Shown in pieces: positions 1 to 8,508 of a stretch of 64,000 bases of DNA. This DNA comes from Deltaproteobacteria bacterium (GTDB lineage Bacteria > Myxococcota_A > Polyangia > GCA-2747355): contig JACKDQ010000001.1 of NCBI GenBank assembly GCA_020633415.1, positions 310,001-374,000 on the forward strand. Reading direction: 5' to 3'. The notes under the pieces were generated by a model that worked only from the letters and a program-made list of their open reading frames with translations, made no database searches and had not been told where the DNA came from. The position numbers and the translations under genes are program-made. Each line of letters opens with the position of its first letter. Position 1 is the first letter of the stretch.

Positions 1-156
1 TGCCTCGCGACGAGCCTGGCGCCGGGCGAGTTCCGCCTCGAGTTCGGCGTCGGACATCTGCTCGAGTGGCGTGGTGCTTGCGGAGCCTTCGTCGTCGGAA
101 AAAAGTGAGTTGATGTTCGAGCGAAAAAGGCTCGCCAGTCGCTTGCCAATGCTCAC
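1..156 (-). CDS. Start of an uncharacterised small protein (3' part outside window)
   Basis: Fifty-two codons are visible from a GTG start that overlaps the stop of the PilZ gene in a GTGA arrangement, which implies translational coupling. The visible peptide begins VSIGKRLASLFRSNINSLFS and continues with an acidic linker and a helical Glu/Ala/Arg-rich stretch (AELEAELARRQARR). N-termini of this style occur in PspA-like and in small J-domain-associated proteins of myxobacteria, but too little is visible to choose. It is probably the third gene of an rng-pilZ operon. No function can be assigned. Confidence 0.6.
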   Translation of the reverse strand, partial: MSIGKRLASLFRSNINSLFSDDEGSASTTPLEQMSDAELEAELARRQARREA

Positions 157-458
157 GGCCGCCTCGTCATGATTCGTTCGATCAGTTTTGCCGAGAACGA
201 TGTCAGCTCGACAAATGCCACGCCCATTCCGGGCGGATCGGCGGAAACACGGACGACCTCGCCGATCCCTTCGACGGTTTCGATATCATCGACGATTACG
301 CTAAAGCGCAGCTTGACGCGCGTCCCCGGCGGTAAGGGATCTTTGCAGCGGATGAATGCGCCCGAGCGGGAAATGTTGGTGACGTATTCGGTGATGAACT
401 GCTCGACGCTGTCGAACTCGCGGTTGATCACGATGCGTTCGTCACGGGGTACGTTCAT
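153..458 (-). CDS. PilZ domain protein (Myxococcus-type, TIGR02266-like)
   Basis: This 101-aa protein is a single PilZ domain. The Asn-x-Ser-x-x-Gly part of the c-di-GMP signature is seen as NISRSGAFI near residues 29-37. It is followed by the PLPPGTRVKLRF segment that is characteristic of the myxobacterial paralogous family TIGR02266. The basic N-terminus (PRDERIVINR) could supply the RxxxR arginines. It lies 20 bp downstream of the RNase E/G gene and overlaps the next start by 4 bp, so the three are probably co-transcribed. Whether it binds c-di-GMP is not provable here, because many members of this subfamily lack the full arginine motif. The role would be as a cytoplasmic adaptor for motility, secretion or surface traits. 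Confidence 0.85.
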   Translation of the reverse strand: MNVPRDERIVINREFDSVEQFITEYVTNISRSGAFIRCKDPLPPGTRVKLRFSVIVDDIETVEGIGEVVRVSADPPGMGVAFVELTSFSAKLIERIMTRRP

Positions 459-478
459 TGCTTTCGCTATCGTTCCGG

Positions 479-1975
479 TTACTGTTTGAACTTAACATGG
501 ATCTCGAACTGCTCAATATGAAAGTCAGCTTGCGCGTCGACGACGATTTCTTTGCCGAGGCGCTGCTCCAAAAAGGCGAGATAATCCGGCTCATCCTCAG
601 CTAGGCGGTCGGCGACATCCGGGTGGACGGCGACGATGATCGCATCGCCGGGCAGCTCGTGGGCTTGCCGCCGTATTTCGCGCAGGACGTCGTAACTGAC
701 GGTTGCCGCGGACTTGAGGTAACCGCGGCCCTCACAGTAGGGGCACTGGTCGGTCAACTGTTGATTGAGGCTAGGTCGGACGCGCTTGCGCGTCATTTCC
801 ACCAAGCCCAGCTCCGAGATTTCCAGCACGTTGGTGCGCGCGCGGTCAGCCTGCAGTGCTTGCTGTAGCGTGCGCCAGACCTTCTGCCGGTCGGCTTCTC
901 GCTCCATATCGATGAAGTCGATAATGATCAATCCGCCGATGTTGCGGATTCGCAGTTGGTCGACGACCTCTTTGACAGCTTCGAGGTTGGTCTTGGAGAT
1001 CGTATCTTCGAGATTGCGGTAGCCGACGAATCGCCCGGTGTTGACGTCGATCGAGGTTAGCGCTTCGGTCTGGTCGATCACCAGGTACCCTCCCGACCGC
1101 AGCCAGACCTTACGCGTCAGCGCGCGGTCGAGCTCGACCTCGACGCCGTAGGCATCGAACAACGGTTCCGAGCCCTGGTAGAGTTCGAGTGATCTGCTGT
1201 GGCTTGGGGCGAAGGTTGAAACAAAGTCTTTGACGCGCGCGAACTCACTGGGGTTGTCGATCAGCAGCTGCTCGCAATCGTCGGACAGCATATCTCGGAC
1301 GGCGCGTAGCGTGACGTCAAGGTCGCGGTAGATCAGCGAGGGTGCACTGGCGCTGCTGGCGTTTTGGGAGATCTCTTCCCACTGGCGCAGCAAGAACTCC
1401 ATGTCGGCCTTGAGCTCAGCTTCGCTCTGGCCTTCGGCGACGGTGCGCACGATGAAGCCACAACTCGGTGGGCGGATACTCTCAACGATTTTGCGCAGGC
1501 GCTCGCGCTCGCCCTCGTCGAGGATACGGCGGGAGATGCCGATGTGGTCGACCGTTGGCATCAACACCAGGTGTCGACCCGGCAGCGAGATATTGGTGGT
1601 GATGCGGGCGCCCTTGGTGCCGATCGGATCCTTGGAGACTTGGACCAGTAGCTCCTGTCTTTCGTGGACCAGTGATTGGATCGGTGGCAACTCGCGACTG
1701 GCGTCCTCGGCGGGATCGCCGTTTTCGCCATCCTCGCGCAGCTCGGGCAGCCGTCTCGCATCTGCCGCATAGAGAAAGGCGGCGCGCGAAAGTCCGATTT
1801 CGACGAATGCGGCCTGCATGCCGGGCAGAACCCGCGCAACGCGCCCTTTGTAGATGCTACCGACGTTGCCGCGCTCTTGTTCGCGCTCGATGAACACCTC
1901 GGCTAGTGCGCCGTTTTCAACCAGGGCGACGCGCCGCTCACTGCCGTCGGAGGCGATCAATAGAAGCTTCGACAT
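479..1975 (-). CDS. rng: Ribonuclease E/G family endoribonuclease
   Basis: The 498-aa protein has the RNase G layout. An N-terminal S1-like domain carries the GSIYKGRVARVLPGMQAAFV stretch (about residues 39-58), followed by the RNase E/G catalytic core with TSIDVNTGRFVG and the IIDFIDM metal-binding segment around residues 310-360. A zinc-link cysteine pair (CPYCEGRG) lies near residue 415. It lacks the long C-terminal scaffold of E. coli RNase E, so RNase G or a short RNase E are the options. The expected role is processing of rRNA 5' ends and mRNA turnover. The ATG at 1975 gives the canonical MSKLLLIASDGSERRVALVE start. Its long upstream region holds three stem-loops, a possible autoregulatory leader, and a PilZ gene follows it. 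Confidence 0.93.
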   Translation of the reverse strand: MSKLLLIASDGSERRVALVENGALAEVFIEREQERGNVGSIYKGRVARVLPGMQAAFVEIGLSRAAFLYAADARRLPELREDGENGDPAEDASRELPPIQSLVHERQELLVQVSKDPIGTKGARITTNISLPGRHLVLMPTVDHIGISRRILDEGERERLRKIVESIRPPSCGFIVRTVAEGQSEAELKADMEFLLRQWEEISQNASSASAPSLIYRDLDVTLRAVRDMLSDDCEQLLIDNPSEFARVKDFVSTFAPSHSRSLELYQGSEPLFDAYGVEVELDRALTRKVWLRSGGYLVIDQTEALTSIDVNTGRFVGYRNLEDTISKTNLEAVKEVVDQLRIRNIGGLIIIDFIDMEREADRQKVWRTLQQALQADRARTNVLEISELGLVEMTRKRVRPSLNQQLTDQCPYCEGRGYLKSAATVSYDVLREIRRQAHELPGDAIIVAVHPDVADRLAEDEPDYLAFLEQRLGKEIVVDAQADFHIEQFEIHVKFKQ

Positions 1976-1991
1976 GATTCTTCAAAATGTC

Positions 1992-2114
1992 TGGCAGGAC
2001 TGCCAACTTCAGGTCTCGTCCTGTTTGTTGGCTAATTCTATCTGGTTACGTTTGCCAGGTCGCAGATTTGCTCGACCCGACTGACATGGATGTCAGGGGT
2101 GCACAGCGTGCACC
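1992..2114 (-). promoter_or_regulatory. Stem-loop series upstream of the RNase E/G gene
   Basis: Three inverted repeats lie in the 420-bp non-coding interval before rng: TGGCA/TGCCA at 1992-2005, CTGACAT/ATGTCAG at 2081-2096 and a perfect 7-bp GGTGCAC/GTGCACC stem with a 3-nt loop at 2098-2114. RNase E of enterobacteria is known to autoregulate through stem-loops in its own 5' leader, so a leader with the same role is a reasonable inference. A small RNA on the plus strand that ends at the hairpin at 2280 is the alternative. The rest of 1976-2396 is AT-rich and holds no gene I can support. Confidence 0.4.
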
Positions 2115-2279
2115 GAAGTCACCTCTAATATTTCTAACGGTTTACAGATGTATCCCACACTGGCATACAAGATGCTTTAAGACCAAGCAGGTACGCGCTT
2201 AGTAATGCTTATCTTAGCTTATTCTTCTTCTTATACCGCGTCTTAGTTCTTAAAGATTTCGCTCTTATTTTCCTTTTTT

Positions 2280-2318
2280 GAAAAAGCCTCCGTAACTCGG
2301 GGGCTTTTTCGTTTTTGT
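2280..2318. terminator. Intrinsic terminator, probably bidirectional
   Basis: GAAAAAGCC pairs with GGCTTTTTC, with inner TCCG/CGGG pairing around a TAACT loop. The plus strand continues with CGTTTTTG, the better U-tract. On the minus strand the hairpin sits 80 bp after the stop of the beta-helix gene, the only gene that needs termination here. Confidence 0.7.
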
Positions 2319-2396
2319 GCGCGGGCTACTTGGCGATCAGCATCGCGCTGGTACAGCTGTAGTGTCGCGCGGTTTGGAGCGACCAGTTAGCGCCGG

Positions 2397-3617
2397 TTAG
2401 CTGTCGAGGCTGAGGCAGGCGGTCGCCTGCGCGACGATACGCTGCAGCCAGCTTGTGGCGGCGGCAACCCCGTTGTCATCCAGGGCAGCGATGCGGTCGG
2501 TGTAGTTGTCGCCCGCTGCCTGTCGATAGGCGGCGAGCAGCGCCTGACACTGCGGGTCATCGCCATCGCAGAAGTTGCGATAGCTGGCCAGCCGGTCGGC
2601 AGCGGTTGGCCACTCGCGGGCAAAGCGCTCCTGGCGCGCGATCTCCTCGGGGCGGGGGCTCTGACTGGCTCGCAGGTTGGCAACTGACTCGTCCATGTAA
2701 GCGGCCAGCGCGCCAAGGCGCTTGATGCGTTCTTCGATCGCCAATTCGATCGTTTCGCGCGCCTGCGTGTAGAGTTGTTGCAGCGCTCCGCTTGCCTCGG
2801 AAAGGCGCACGCGTTCGTACCAATGCCAGAGCGCGGCGAGATTGCCGATGTATTCGAGGTTGAGGGCAACCTTGTCGGCGATGCGCGTGTAGCTGGCGGC
2901 GGTGAAGGCACGCGTGGTGTGTGCGACCCGTTCACCGACGACTAGCTGGTCCGGGCCGTGCTGGCGGCGATAGACGAAGCCGGCAGCGAGCACAGTGCCA
3001 TAGTCGATCCGCGTCGGTCCGACGAGTCCGGCCTGTCCGCCAAGGAAGATCCTGCGACTGCGCAACATCACGCCGTGGGGCACGTCGCCGATCAACGAGG
3101 GCGTGGCCTTGTCGCCGGACTGCCCGAACGGCGTGAAGTTGAAATGAATGAAGGAGCTGCCTACTTCGCTGTGATCGCGACGACTGGTGCCGCCGGCCAT
3201 CAATGCATCGCAAAAGTTGATCAGACTACCGAGGGTGACGAAGGGCAAAAGGATCGTGTGCTTGAGTCCAACCGCGTGGGCGGCGTTGGCCTGCTCCTCG
3301 AGCAATGTGCCTGCTCGCACGTGGGCCGCCGATCCCATCGAAGCTCGCTCGAGGAAAACCGCTTCTTCGAAAAATCCGCCCTTGAGGCTGACCTTGGGAC
3401 CGATCGCGCAGTTGATCACCGTCGCCGGCGTTTCCTGACCGATCTTCGCGCCGGGCATGATCAGCGTCTTGTCACCGGCGAGCCGCGTTCCCGGATAAAG
3501 CACCGTATCGGGGCCGTGAATGCGACCTAGGTCGACATCCTCAGCGATGGAAATACTTTGTGGGCTGAGCAGCTTGACGCCGCGTTGCGCTAGTGTGGCG
3601 ATGGTTTTGTCAGACAT
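2397..3617 (-). CDS. Left-handed beta-helix (hexapeptide-repeat) protein, GlmU C-domain-like
   Basis: The first 230 or so residues of this 406-aa protein read as imperfect hexapeptide repeats typical of left-handed beta-helix acyl- or nucleotidyltransferase domains (VLYPGTRL, LIMPGAKIG, AHVRAGTLLEEQ, GSLINFCDALMAGG). The remainder is alpha-helical, with GDNYTDRIAALDDNGV near the C-terminus. Related deltaproteobacterial proteins are often labelled UDP-N-acetylglucosamine pyrophosphorylase, but no N-terminal nucleotidyltransferase domain is present, so that label would be misleading. A sugar- or acyl-handling role is inferred from the fold only. It is the third minus-strand gene after the dehydratase and the zinc-ribbon protein, 119 bp downstream of the latter, and is followed by a terminator. 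Confidence 0.7.
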   Translation of the reverse strand: MSDKTIATLAQRGVKLLSPQSISIAEDVDLGRIHGPDTVLYPGTRLAGDKTLIMPGAKIGQETPATVINCAIGPKVSLKGGFFEEAVFLERASMGSAAHVRAGTLLEEQANAAHAVGLKHTILLPFVTLGSLINFCDALMAGGTSRRDHSEVGSSFIHFNFTPFGQSGDKATPSLIGDVPHGVMLRSRRIFLGGQAGLVGPTRIDYGTVLAAGFVYRRQHGPDQLVVGERVAHTTRAFTAASYTRIADKVALNLEYIGNLAALWHWYERVRLSEASGALQQLYTQARETIELAIEERIKRLGALAAYMDESVANLRASQSPRPEEIARQERFAREWPTAADRLASYRNFCDGDDPQCQALLAAYRQAAGDNYTDRIAALDDNGVAAATSWLQRIVAQATACLSLDS

Positions 3618-3736
3618 CGACTAGCAGCTTACCGCTAGTGCTGCCGCGGGGCGAAGGCAGTTTTCGGGCAGGGAGAGTTTCGAGCGCTTGCGCTGGTTGG
3701 TGGTCCGTCGCCGGGTGCGCTGAGGCGGGCGAGCGA

Positions 3737-4933
3737 CTAGCCGCCACTCTTGCCCTTGGTAAATAGGGTTTTGAGCAGCTTTTGGTCGCGCGCGACACGG
3801 TATTGATACCAGACCTGACCGATCGCGTTGAGCTCGGTGTGGAAGAAGCCGCGACTTGCGCGCTTGAAGCAGTCGTCGATCGCCATGCGCTCTTGATCAT
3901 CGCCGGCGATCTTGCTCTTGAGTGTCGCGTAGATCGCGGGCTTGCGCGGGTTCTTGGCAATTTCGGCGAGCTGACCGTGGCACTTGACGCGGAAGGTGTC
4001 GGCGATCGCCGGGTTGGCTTTGCAGCTCTCGTAGATGTGCTTGGCGATCGGATGGCTATCGGGACCGCGCTTGATCTCCTTGAGCAGTTTTGGCAATTCG
4101 GGTAGCGCGCACTCGAGCACCAGCGCATAGCCGGCGGCCTTGTCGATCTCTTTGTCGTCGCCATTGTGCAGTGCTGAGGCGGCGGTGAGGATTTCCTTTT
4201 CCGCCGTGGCCAGCGCCGAGCGCTGCTGCATCTTGGCGTGGTAGGCGATAAAGGCCTGGCGCGTTTGCTCGATGACGGCGATCACGCCTTCGAGTTCTTT
4301 GACCAGATCCTCGGGGGGCTTGAGCGCCTTATAGCCACGCAATGCGGCGCCAAGCTGGGGCAGGCACTTATTCTGCACGTTGTCGGGCTGTGATTTGGGG
4401 AAGTTCTTGAAGGCCTTGCTCAGCCCCTCGGTGACCACGCGGCCATCGGCGGCCAAGCGAACGTCCATGTGCTTGGCCCGCACAGCACAGCGCCAAAAGT
4501 CTGCGGTATGCAGGTCGTCAACCTTGCGGAAGGCGAGGAGAAACTTCGCCATCTCTTCTTCGTAGGCCTTCTTTTGGGCGTTGCGGATGATGAAGAAGCC
4601 CACGCCACCTGCGATGACCAGCAACACCACGAGCCAGGTCAACGCCCGAACGCGTTTTCGCGCGCGCTGCTCGGCGTAGTAGTCGTTGATCTCCGCTTGG
4701 GCGCGCAGCGGATCGGGTGTGCGCGAAGGGTCGAAGCCCGACGGATCGTCGGGGACGTCGAAGTGGCGGACAGGCGGAGGGGCCGCTGGCGTCTCGACGT
4801 TGTATGCGGGCGTTGCAGGCGGTATCGGCGGGGCAGGCGGCGCCGCAGCCGGCAGACTGAGCGGCGCTCCGCAGGCGCTGCAGTTCTGTGTGTTCGCCGC
4901 GTTTTGTGTTTGGCAGATTGGACAGCTGATCAT
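3737..4933 (-). CDS. Zinc-ribbon, single-pass membrane protein of unknown function
   Basis: This 398-aa protein opens with a zinc ribbon (CPICQTQNAANTQNCSACG, residues 4-22). A Pro/Ala-rich linker of about 60 residues and one transmembrane segment (ALTWLVVLLVIAGGVGFFII, about residues 98-117) follow. The C-terminal part is a predominantly helical domain of about 270 residues with several cysteines. The arrangement of cytosolic ribbon, linker, membrane helix and outer domain is frequent among myxobacterial orphan proteins. The start is set by a strong GGGGGG Shine-Dalgarno that overlaps the stop of the upstream dehydratase gene (5-bp spacer). No enzymatic motif is visible and I do not recognise the C-terminal domain. 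Confidence 0.75.
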   Translation of the reverse strand: MISCPICQTQNAANTQNCSACGAPLSLPAAAPPAPPIPPATPAYNVETPAAPPPVRHFDVPDDPSGFDPSRTPDPLRAQAEINDYYAEQRARKRVRALTWLVVLLVIAGGVGFFIIRNAQKKAYEEEMAKFLLAFRKVDDLHTADFWRCAVRAKHMDVRLAADGRVVTEGLSKAFKNFPKSQPDNVQNKCLPQLGAALRGYKALKPPEDLVKELEGVIAVIEQTRQAFIAYHAKMQQRSALATAEKEILTAASALHNGDDKEIDKAAGYALVLECALPELPKLLKEIKRGPDSHPIAKHIYESCKANPAIADTFRVKCHGQLAEIAKNPRKPAIYATLKSKIAGDDQERMAIDDCFKRASRGFFHTELNAIGQVWYQYRVARDQKLLKTLFTKGKSGG

Positions 4934-4938
4934 TTCGA

Positions 4939-6933
4939 CTACCCCCCGGAGGCGCCCTGAAGAACGGAAAAGGTTTGCTTGCCATGGCGACGGATCGCCG
5001 GAACGATTCCAGTTTCACGGGCCAAGGCTGCGACCATTGGCGAGGATGCAGCGGCGGAGAAGCGTTCCTTGGTGGCGACCACTTCGACGGTGTTGGCCGC
5101 CACGTCAACGATCAGTTCGACGCCCTCTGCGGCCAGCTCGTAAAACTTTGCATCGTCGATCAAAAGATAAGGCAAAGCCTCATTGACCAAGTTGCGCTTG
5201 TGAATGAACGCGAAAGACTTAGCGATCACCGCGCGAATACCCGCCCCTTTGAGGGCCCAAACCGCTTGCTCGCGCGAGCTTCCCGAACCCCAACCCTCGC
5301 CGGCGACGACGATCGTTTGACCGGACTGGCTGCGCTCAAAAAACTCAGGCCGCACGTGGTGAAAGCAGACTTTGCCCAATGCGTCGTGGTCGGTCAGGTG
5401 GCAAAATTCACCCGGAATGATCGCGTCGGTGTCGACGTGGTCACCAAAGCGTTGCACGCGGCCGCGAATCGCTTCGGTCGGGCCGCCGCTCGCTGCGCTG
5501 GACACAGCGCTTTGCGCGATCGAGCTCTGAGCGATCGGTATTGGCTCGCTGTAGCGTAACTCGAGGGGCGTTGCTTGTTCGCTGCGGCCGAGCAGGCGCG
5601 CGTAGCGGACTTGGTCGACCTTTTCGAGCAGCGGGCGTGGGTCGCTGACCGACATGCTGGGCGCTGAAGCCGCCACCGTGGCCGCCGAGGACAGCCAGGC
5701 CATCGAGCCTTTGCCCATGCGGTTGTGGAAGTTGCGGTTTTGCGAGCTGAGCCAGACCTCGCCCTCGCCGGCGCGATCGCTGGCGATGCCCAGACACATG
5801 CTGCATCCCGGTGGGCCGATGCGGAAGCCGGCGCGCTGGTAGATCTCGAGCAAGCCACGTTCGGCCAGCCGCTCGGTGATGTCGCGGTTGCCGGGTACGA
5901 CCAACCGGCGCGGGTTCTCGCTGACGGTTTGGCTTTGCAGCGCTTGCTCAAGGACCAACGCCGCGAGCACCAGTTCCTCTTCGGTCGTTGTGCAGGCGCC
6001 GATGAACGCGCCATCAAGGGCTGTGCCCAGGACGTCACTGACGCCGAAGACGTTGTCTGGCGCGAACGGCTTGGCGACCTGCGGCTCGAGGTGATCGAGA
6101 TCGATCTGATAGCGAGCGACGTAGGGGGCGTCGTCGTCGGCGCGAAGGTATGTGCCGCCGCGATAGTCCGCATCACCGCGTGCCTCGATCATCTGCTGGG
6201 TCTGTGCGTCGGCGGTGAAGATGCCGTTAAGTCCGCCAAATTCGGCGGTCATGTTGCAGATCGTGAAGCGCATGTCGGTAGAAAAGGCGGCGGTCGCCTC
6301 ACCGACGTATTCGACGCTGCGCTCGAGGGCGACGGTGTTGCGACCCAGCGTACCGAGCGTCTTGAGAATGACATCCTTGCCGGCAACGCCGAATGGCAGG
6401 TCACCCTGGTAGACGACGGCGATCGCTTCTGGCACTTCGATCCACGTTTCGCCGAGCACCATTGCCACGCAGATATCGGCACCGCCAAGACCGATCGCAA
6501 ACGCTCCTACGCCGCCATGCGAGCTGGTGTGGGAGTCCGCGCCGAGGACGATTTCGCCCGGGCGAATCAGCTCGCGGTAAAACGAGGTGTGGAGAATCGT
6601 CTCGTTGGCGTCGTAGAAATGTTTGATCTGGCGCTCTTTGGCGAAGTCGCGGCTGAGCTGTACCAGGCGCTGGGTGCGCGGATCGTTTTTTAGCGTCAGC
6701 GGGTCGACTGTGTGGTCGATCGCCAGGTAAAAGCGCTGCGGGTCATGGATCGGCGGCCGCCCAAGCGCGTCGTACGTGCGGTCCATGCCGTTCCAAGCCA
6801 GCTCGCTGGCGATGGTCCAATCAACTTTGATACGCAACTGATCGCCGGCGCTTACGTAGGGCTTGGGCGGGGCGATGGCGTGTGCGTAGAGGATCTTGCC
6901 CGTTAGGGTCATCGGGCGATACGGTTCGCTCAT
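4939..6933 (-). CDS. Fused aconitase-superfamily dehydratase (LeuC-LeuD type)
   Basis: The protein (about 664 aa) carries both halves of an isopropylmalate/homoaconitate-type isomerase in one chain. The large-subunit part has VLGADSHTSSHGGVGAFAIG, the [4Fe-4S] cysteine in IGACTT and the pair in GPPGCSMCLG. After a Ser/Ala-rich linker near residue 470 comes the swivel domain with DTDAIIPGEF and GSGSSREQAVWAL, the LeuD substrate-binding loop. Bacterial enzymes of this class are normally two polypeptides, so the fusion is unusual. No other leucine or lysine gene is nearby, so the substrate is open. Start choice is uncertain: ATG 6945, ATG 6933 and ATG 6912 are in frame and none has a good Shine-Dalgarno. 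A LeuCD label without qualification would overstate what can be seen. Confidence 0.85.
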   Translation of the reverse strand: MSEPYRPMTLTGKILYAHAIAPPKPYVSAGDQLRIKVDWTIASELAWNGMDRTYDALGRPPIHDPQRFYLAIDHTVDPLTLKNDPRTQRLVQLSRDFAKERQIKHFYDANETILHTSFYRELIRPGEIVLGADSHTSSHGGVGAFAIGLGGADICVAMVLGETWIEVPEAIAVVYQGDLPFGVAGKDVILKTLGTLGRNTVALERSVEYVGEATAAFSTDMRFTICNMTAEFGGLNGIFTADAQTQQMIEARGDADYRGGTYLRADDDAPYVARYQIDLDHLEPQVAKPFAPDNVFGVSDVLGTALDGAFIGACTTTEEELVLAALVLEQALQSQTVSENPRRLVVPGNRDITERLAERGLLEIYQRAGFRIGPPGCSMCLGIASDRAGEGEVWLSSQNRNFHNRMGKGSMAWLSSAATVAASAPSMSVSDPRPLLEKVDQVRYARLLGRSEQATPLELRYSEPIPIAQSSIAQSAVSSAASGGPTEAIRGRVQRFGDHVDTDAIIPGEFCHLTDHDALGKVCFHHVRPEFFERSQSGQTIVVAGEGWGSGSSREQAVWALKGAGIRAVIAKSFAFIHKRNLVNEALPYLLIDDAKFYELAAEGVELIVDVAANTVEVVATKERFSAAASSPMVAALARETGIVPAIRRHGKQTFSVLQGASGG

Positions 6934-7154
6934 CGGCGGCAACATAACGTGTAAGGCCGAGCCCGACAACACTGTTGAGCGGTCGACACAGCGGCCGAAG
7001 AAAATACTCTAGCCGGTGGCGAATTCGCGATGGCCGGCCCATACTCTTACCCCTTTGCGATGGATGGATGTAAGATAGCGCTTTCGCGGCAGCCGGCGCG
7101 GTGCCCTGTCGTGAGAACTGTTGGAACCCGCAACCTTTTTGGGAGTTACAGGCC

Positions 7155-8312
7155 ATGGCCGATTTCCTGTTTACCTCGGAGTCCGTAACCGAAGGGCATC
7201 CTGACAAACTGTGCGATGCCGTTTCCGACGCGATCTTGGACGCGATCATCGCCAAGGATCCGACCTGTCGTGTGGCGTGCGAGACGGCCGTCAAGACCGG
7301 CTTTGTGCTACTCGCTGGCGAGATTACGACCGACACCTACGTCGAGATCCCCGAGATCGTTCGCAAGACCGTCGAGGACATCGGCTATCTCAGTAGCTCG
7401 ATGGGCTTTGACTTCGGTACCTGTGCGGTGCTGACGGCGATCGAGCGCCAGAGTCCGGACATCGCTCAGGGCGTTGATGGCCATGGCGTCTACACCAAAG
7501 ACGACCAGGGTGCGGGCGACCAAGGGATGATGTTCGGCTTTGCCTGCGATCAAACCGATCAGCTGATGCCGATGCCGATCATGTTGGCCCATCAGCTGGC
7601 CAAGACGCTCGCTGACGCCCGCAAAAAGGGCGGCGTCAATTTCCTGCGTCCCGATGGCAAGAGCCAGGTCAGCGTGCGTTATGAGAACGACAAGCCGGTT
7701 GCGGTCGATACGGTGGTCGTTTCGACGCAGCACTCCGAGGACGTCTCTTACGATCAGCTCAAAGAAGCGGTGATGGAGAGCGTGGTCAAGAAGGTGATTC
7801 CCGCCAACTTGATCACCAAGGAGACCCGCTTCTTCATCAACCCGACCGGTCGCTTCGTCGTCGGTGGTCCGTGTGGCGACGCCGGTTTGACCGGGCGCAA
7901 GATCATCGTCGATACCTACGGTGGCTGGGGGCGTCATGGTGGCGGTGCGTTTTCCGGTAAGGATCCGAGCAAGGTCGATCGTTCCGCCGCCTATTATGCG
8001 CGCTACATCGCCAAGAACATCGTCGCCGCCAAGCTGGCCACCCAGGTCGAGGTGCAGTTGGCTTACGCCATCGGTGTGGCCGAACCGGTTTCGATTCTCG
8101 TGCAGACCTTCGGTAGCGCCAAGGTGGCCGAACCGAAGCTGGCCGAGGCCGTGCGCGAGGTTTTCGACTGCCGGCCGCGCGGGCTGATCGAGGATCTTGA
8201 CCTGCTCAAGCCGATCTACCGCAACACCGCAGCCTACGGACACTTTGGTCGAGATGAATTCCCCTGGGAGAAGACCGACAAGGTCGACGCGCTCAAGGCG
8301 GCCTGCAAGTAA
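7155..8312 (+). CDS. metK: S-adenosylmethionine synthetase
   Basis: The 385-aa product makes S-adenosylmethionine from methionine and ATP. All family signatures are present: FTSESVTEGHPDKLCDAVSD at the N-terminus, GAGDQGMMFGFA, the ATP-site GGAFSGKDPSKVDRSAAYYA and the ending YGHFGRDEFPWEKTD. The ATG at 7155 is preceded by GGGAG at 7141 and starts the canonical MADFLFTSES; an upstream in-frame codon at 7101 is not needed. The gene is alone on the plus strand, divergent from the dehydratase. The leader does not match the SAM-I or SAM-II riboswitch cores that I know. The window's four radical-SAM enzymes and its methyltransferase are consumers of its product, although metK is a housekeeping gene. 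Confidence 0.98.
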   Translation: MADFLFTSESVTEGHPDKLCDAVSDAILDAIIAKDPTCRVACETAVKTGFVLLAGEITTDTYVEIPEIVRKTVEDIGYLSSSMGFDFGTCAVLTAIERQSPDIAQGVDGHGVYTKDDQGAGDQGMMFGFACDQTDQLMPMPIMLAHQLAKTLADARKKGGVNFLRPDGKSQVSVRYENDKPVAVDTVVVSTQHSEDVSYDQLKEAVMESVVKKVIPANLITKETRFFINPTGRFVVGGPCGDAGLTGRKIIVDTYGGWGRHGGGAFSGKDPSKVDRSAAYYARYIAKNIVAAKLATQVEVQLAYAIGVAEPVSILVQTFGSAKVAEPKLAEAVREVFDCRPRGLIEDLDLLKPIYRNTAAYGHFGRDEFPWEKTDKVDALKAACK

Positions 8313-8508
8313 TCTGCAGCTCAGCGTTGCGTAGCACCACGATGGCCGGCGGCTCTATGCAGCCGCTCGGCCAGCTCCCGTCGCCGGTGCTGATCTGTCG
8401 ACGGCGGTCGGCGGTTGTCGAAAAGCGACGCTGCTTCCGAAAAGAAGAGCGGCCACTTGCCTAAATCATTGCGGAATCGTCGGCCCGTTGATTGCAGTCG
8501 GCAGGGTC

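Noticed and set aside
7020..7154. SAM riboswitch before metK
   Set aside because: No match to the conserved cores of SAM-I or SAM-II that I can recognise, and no terminator or anti-terminator pair.
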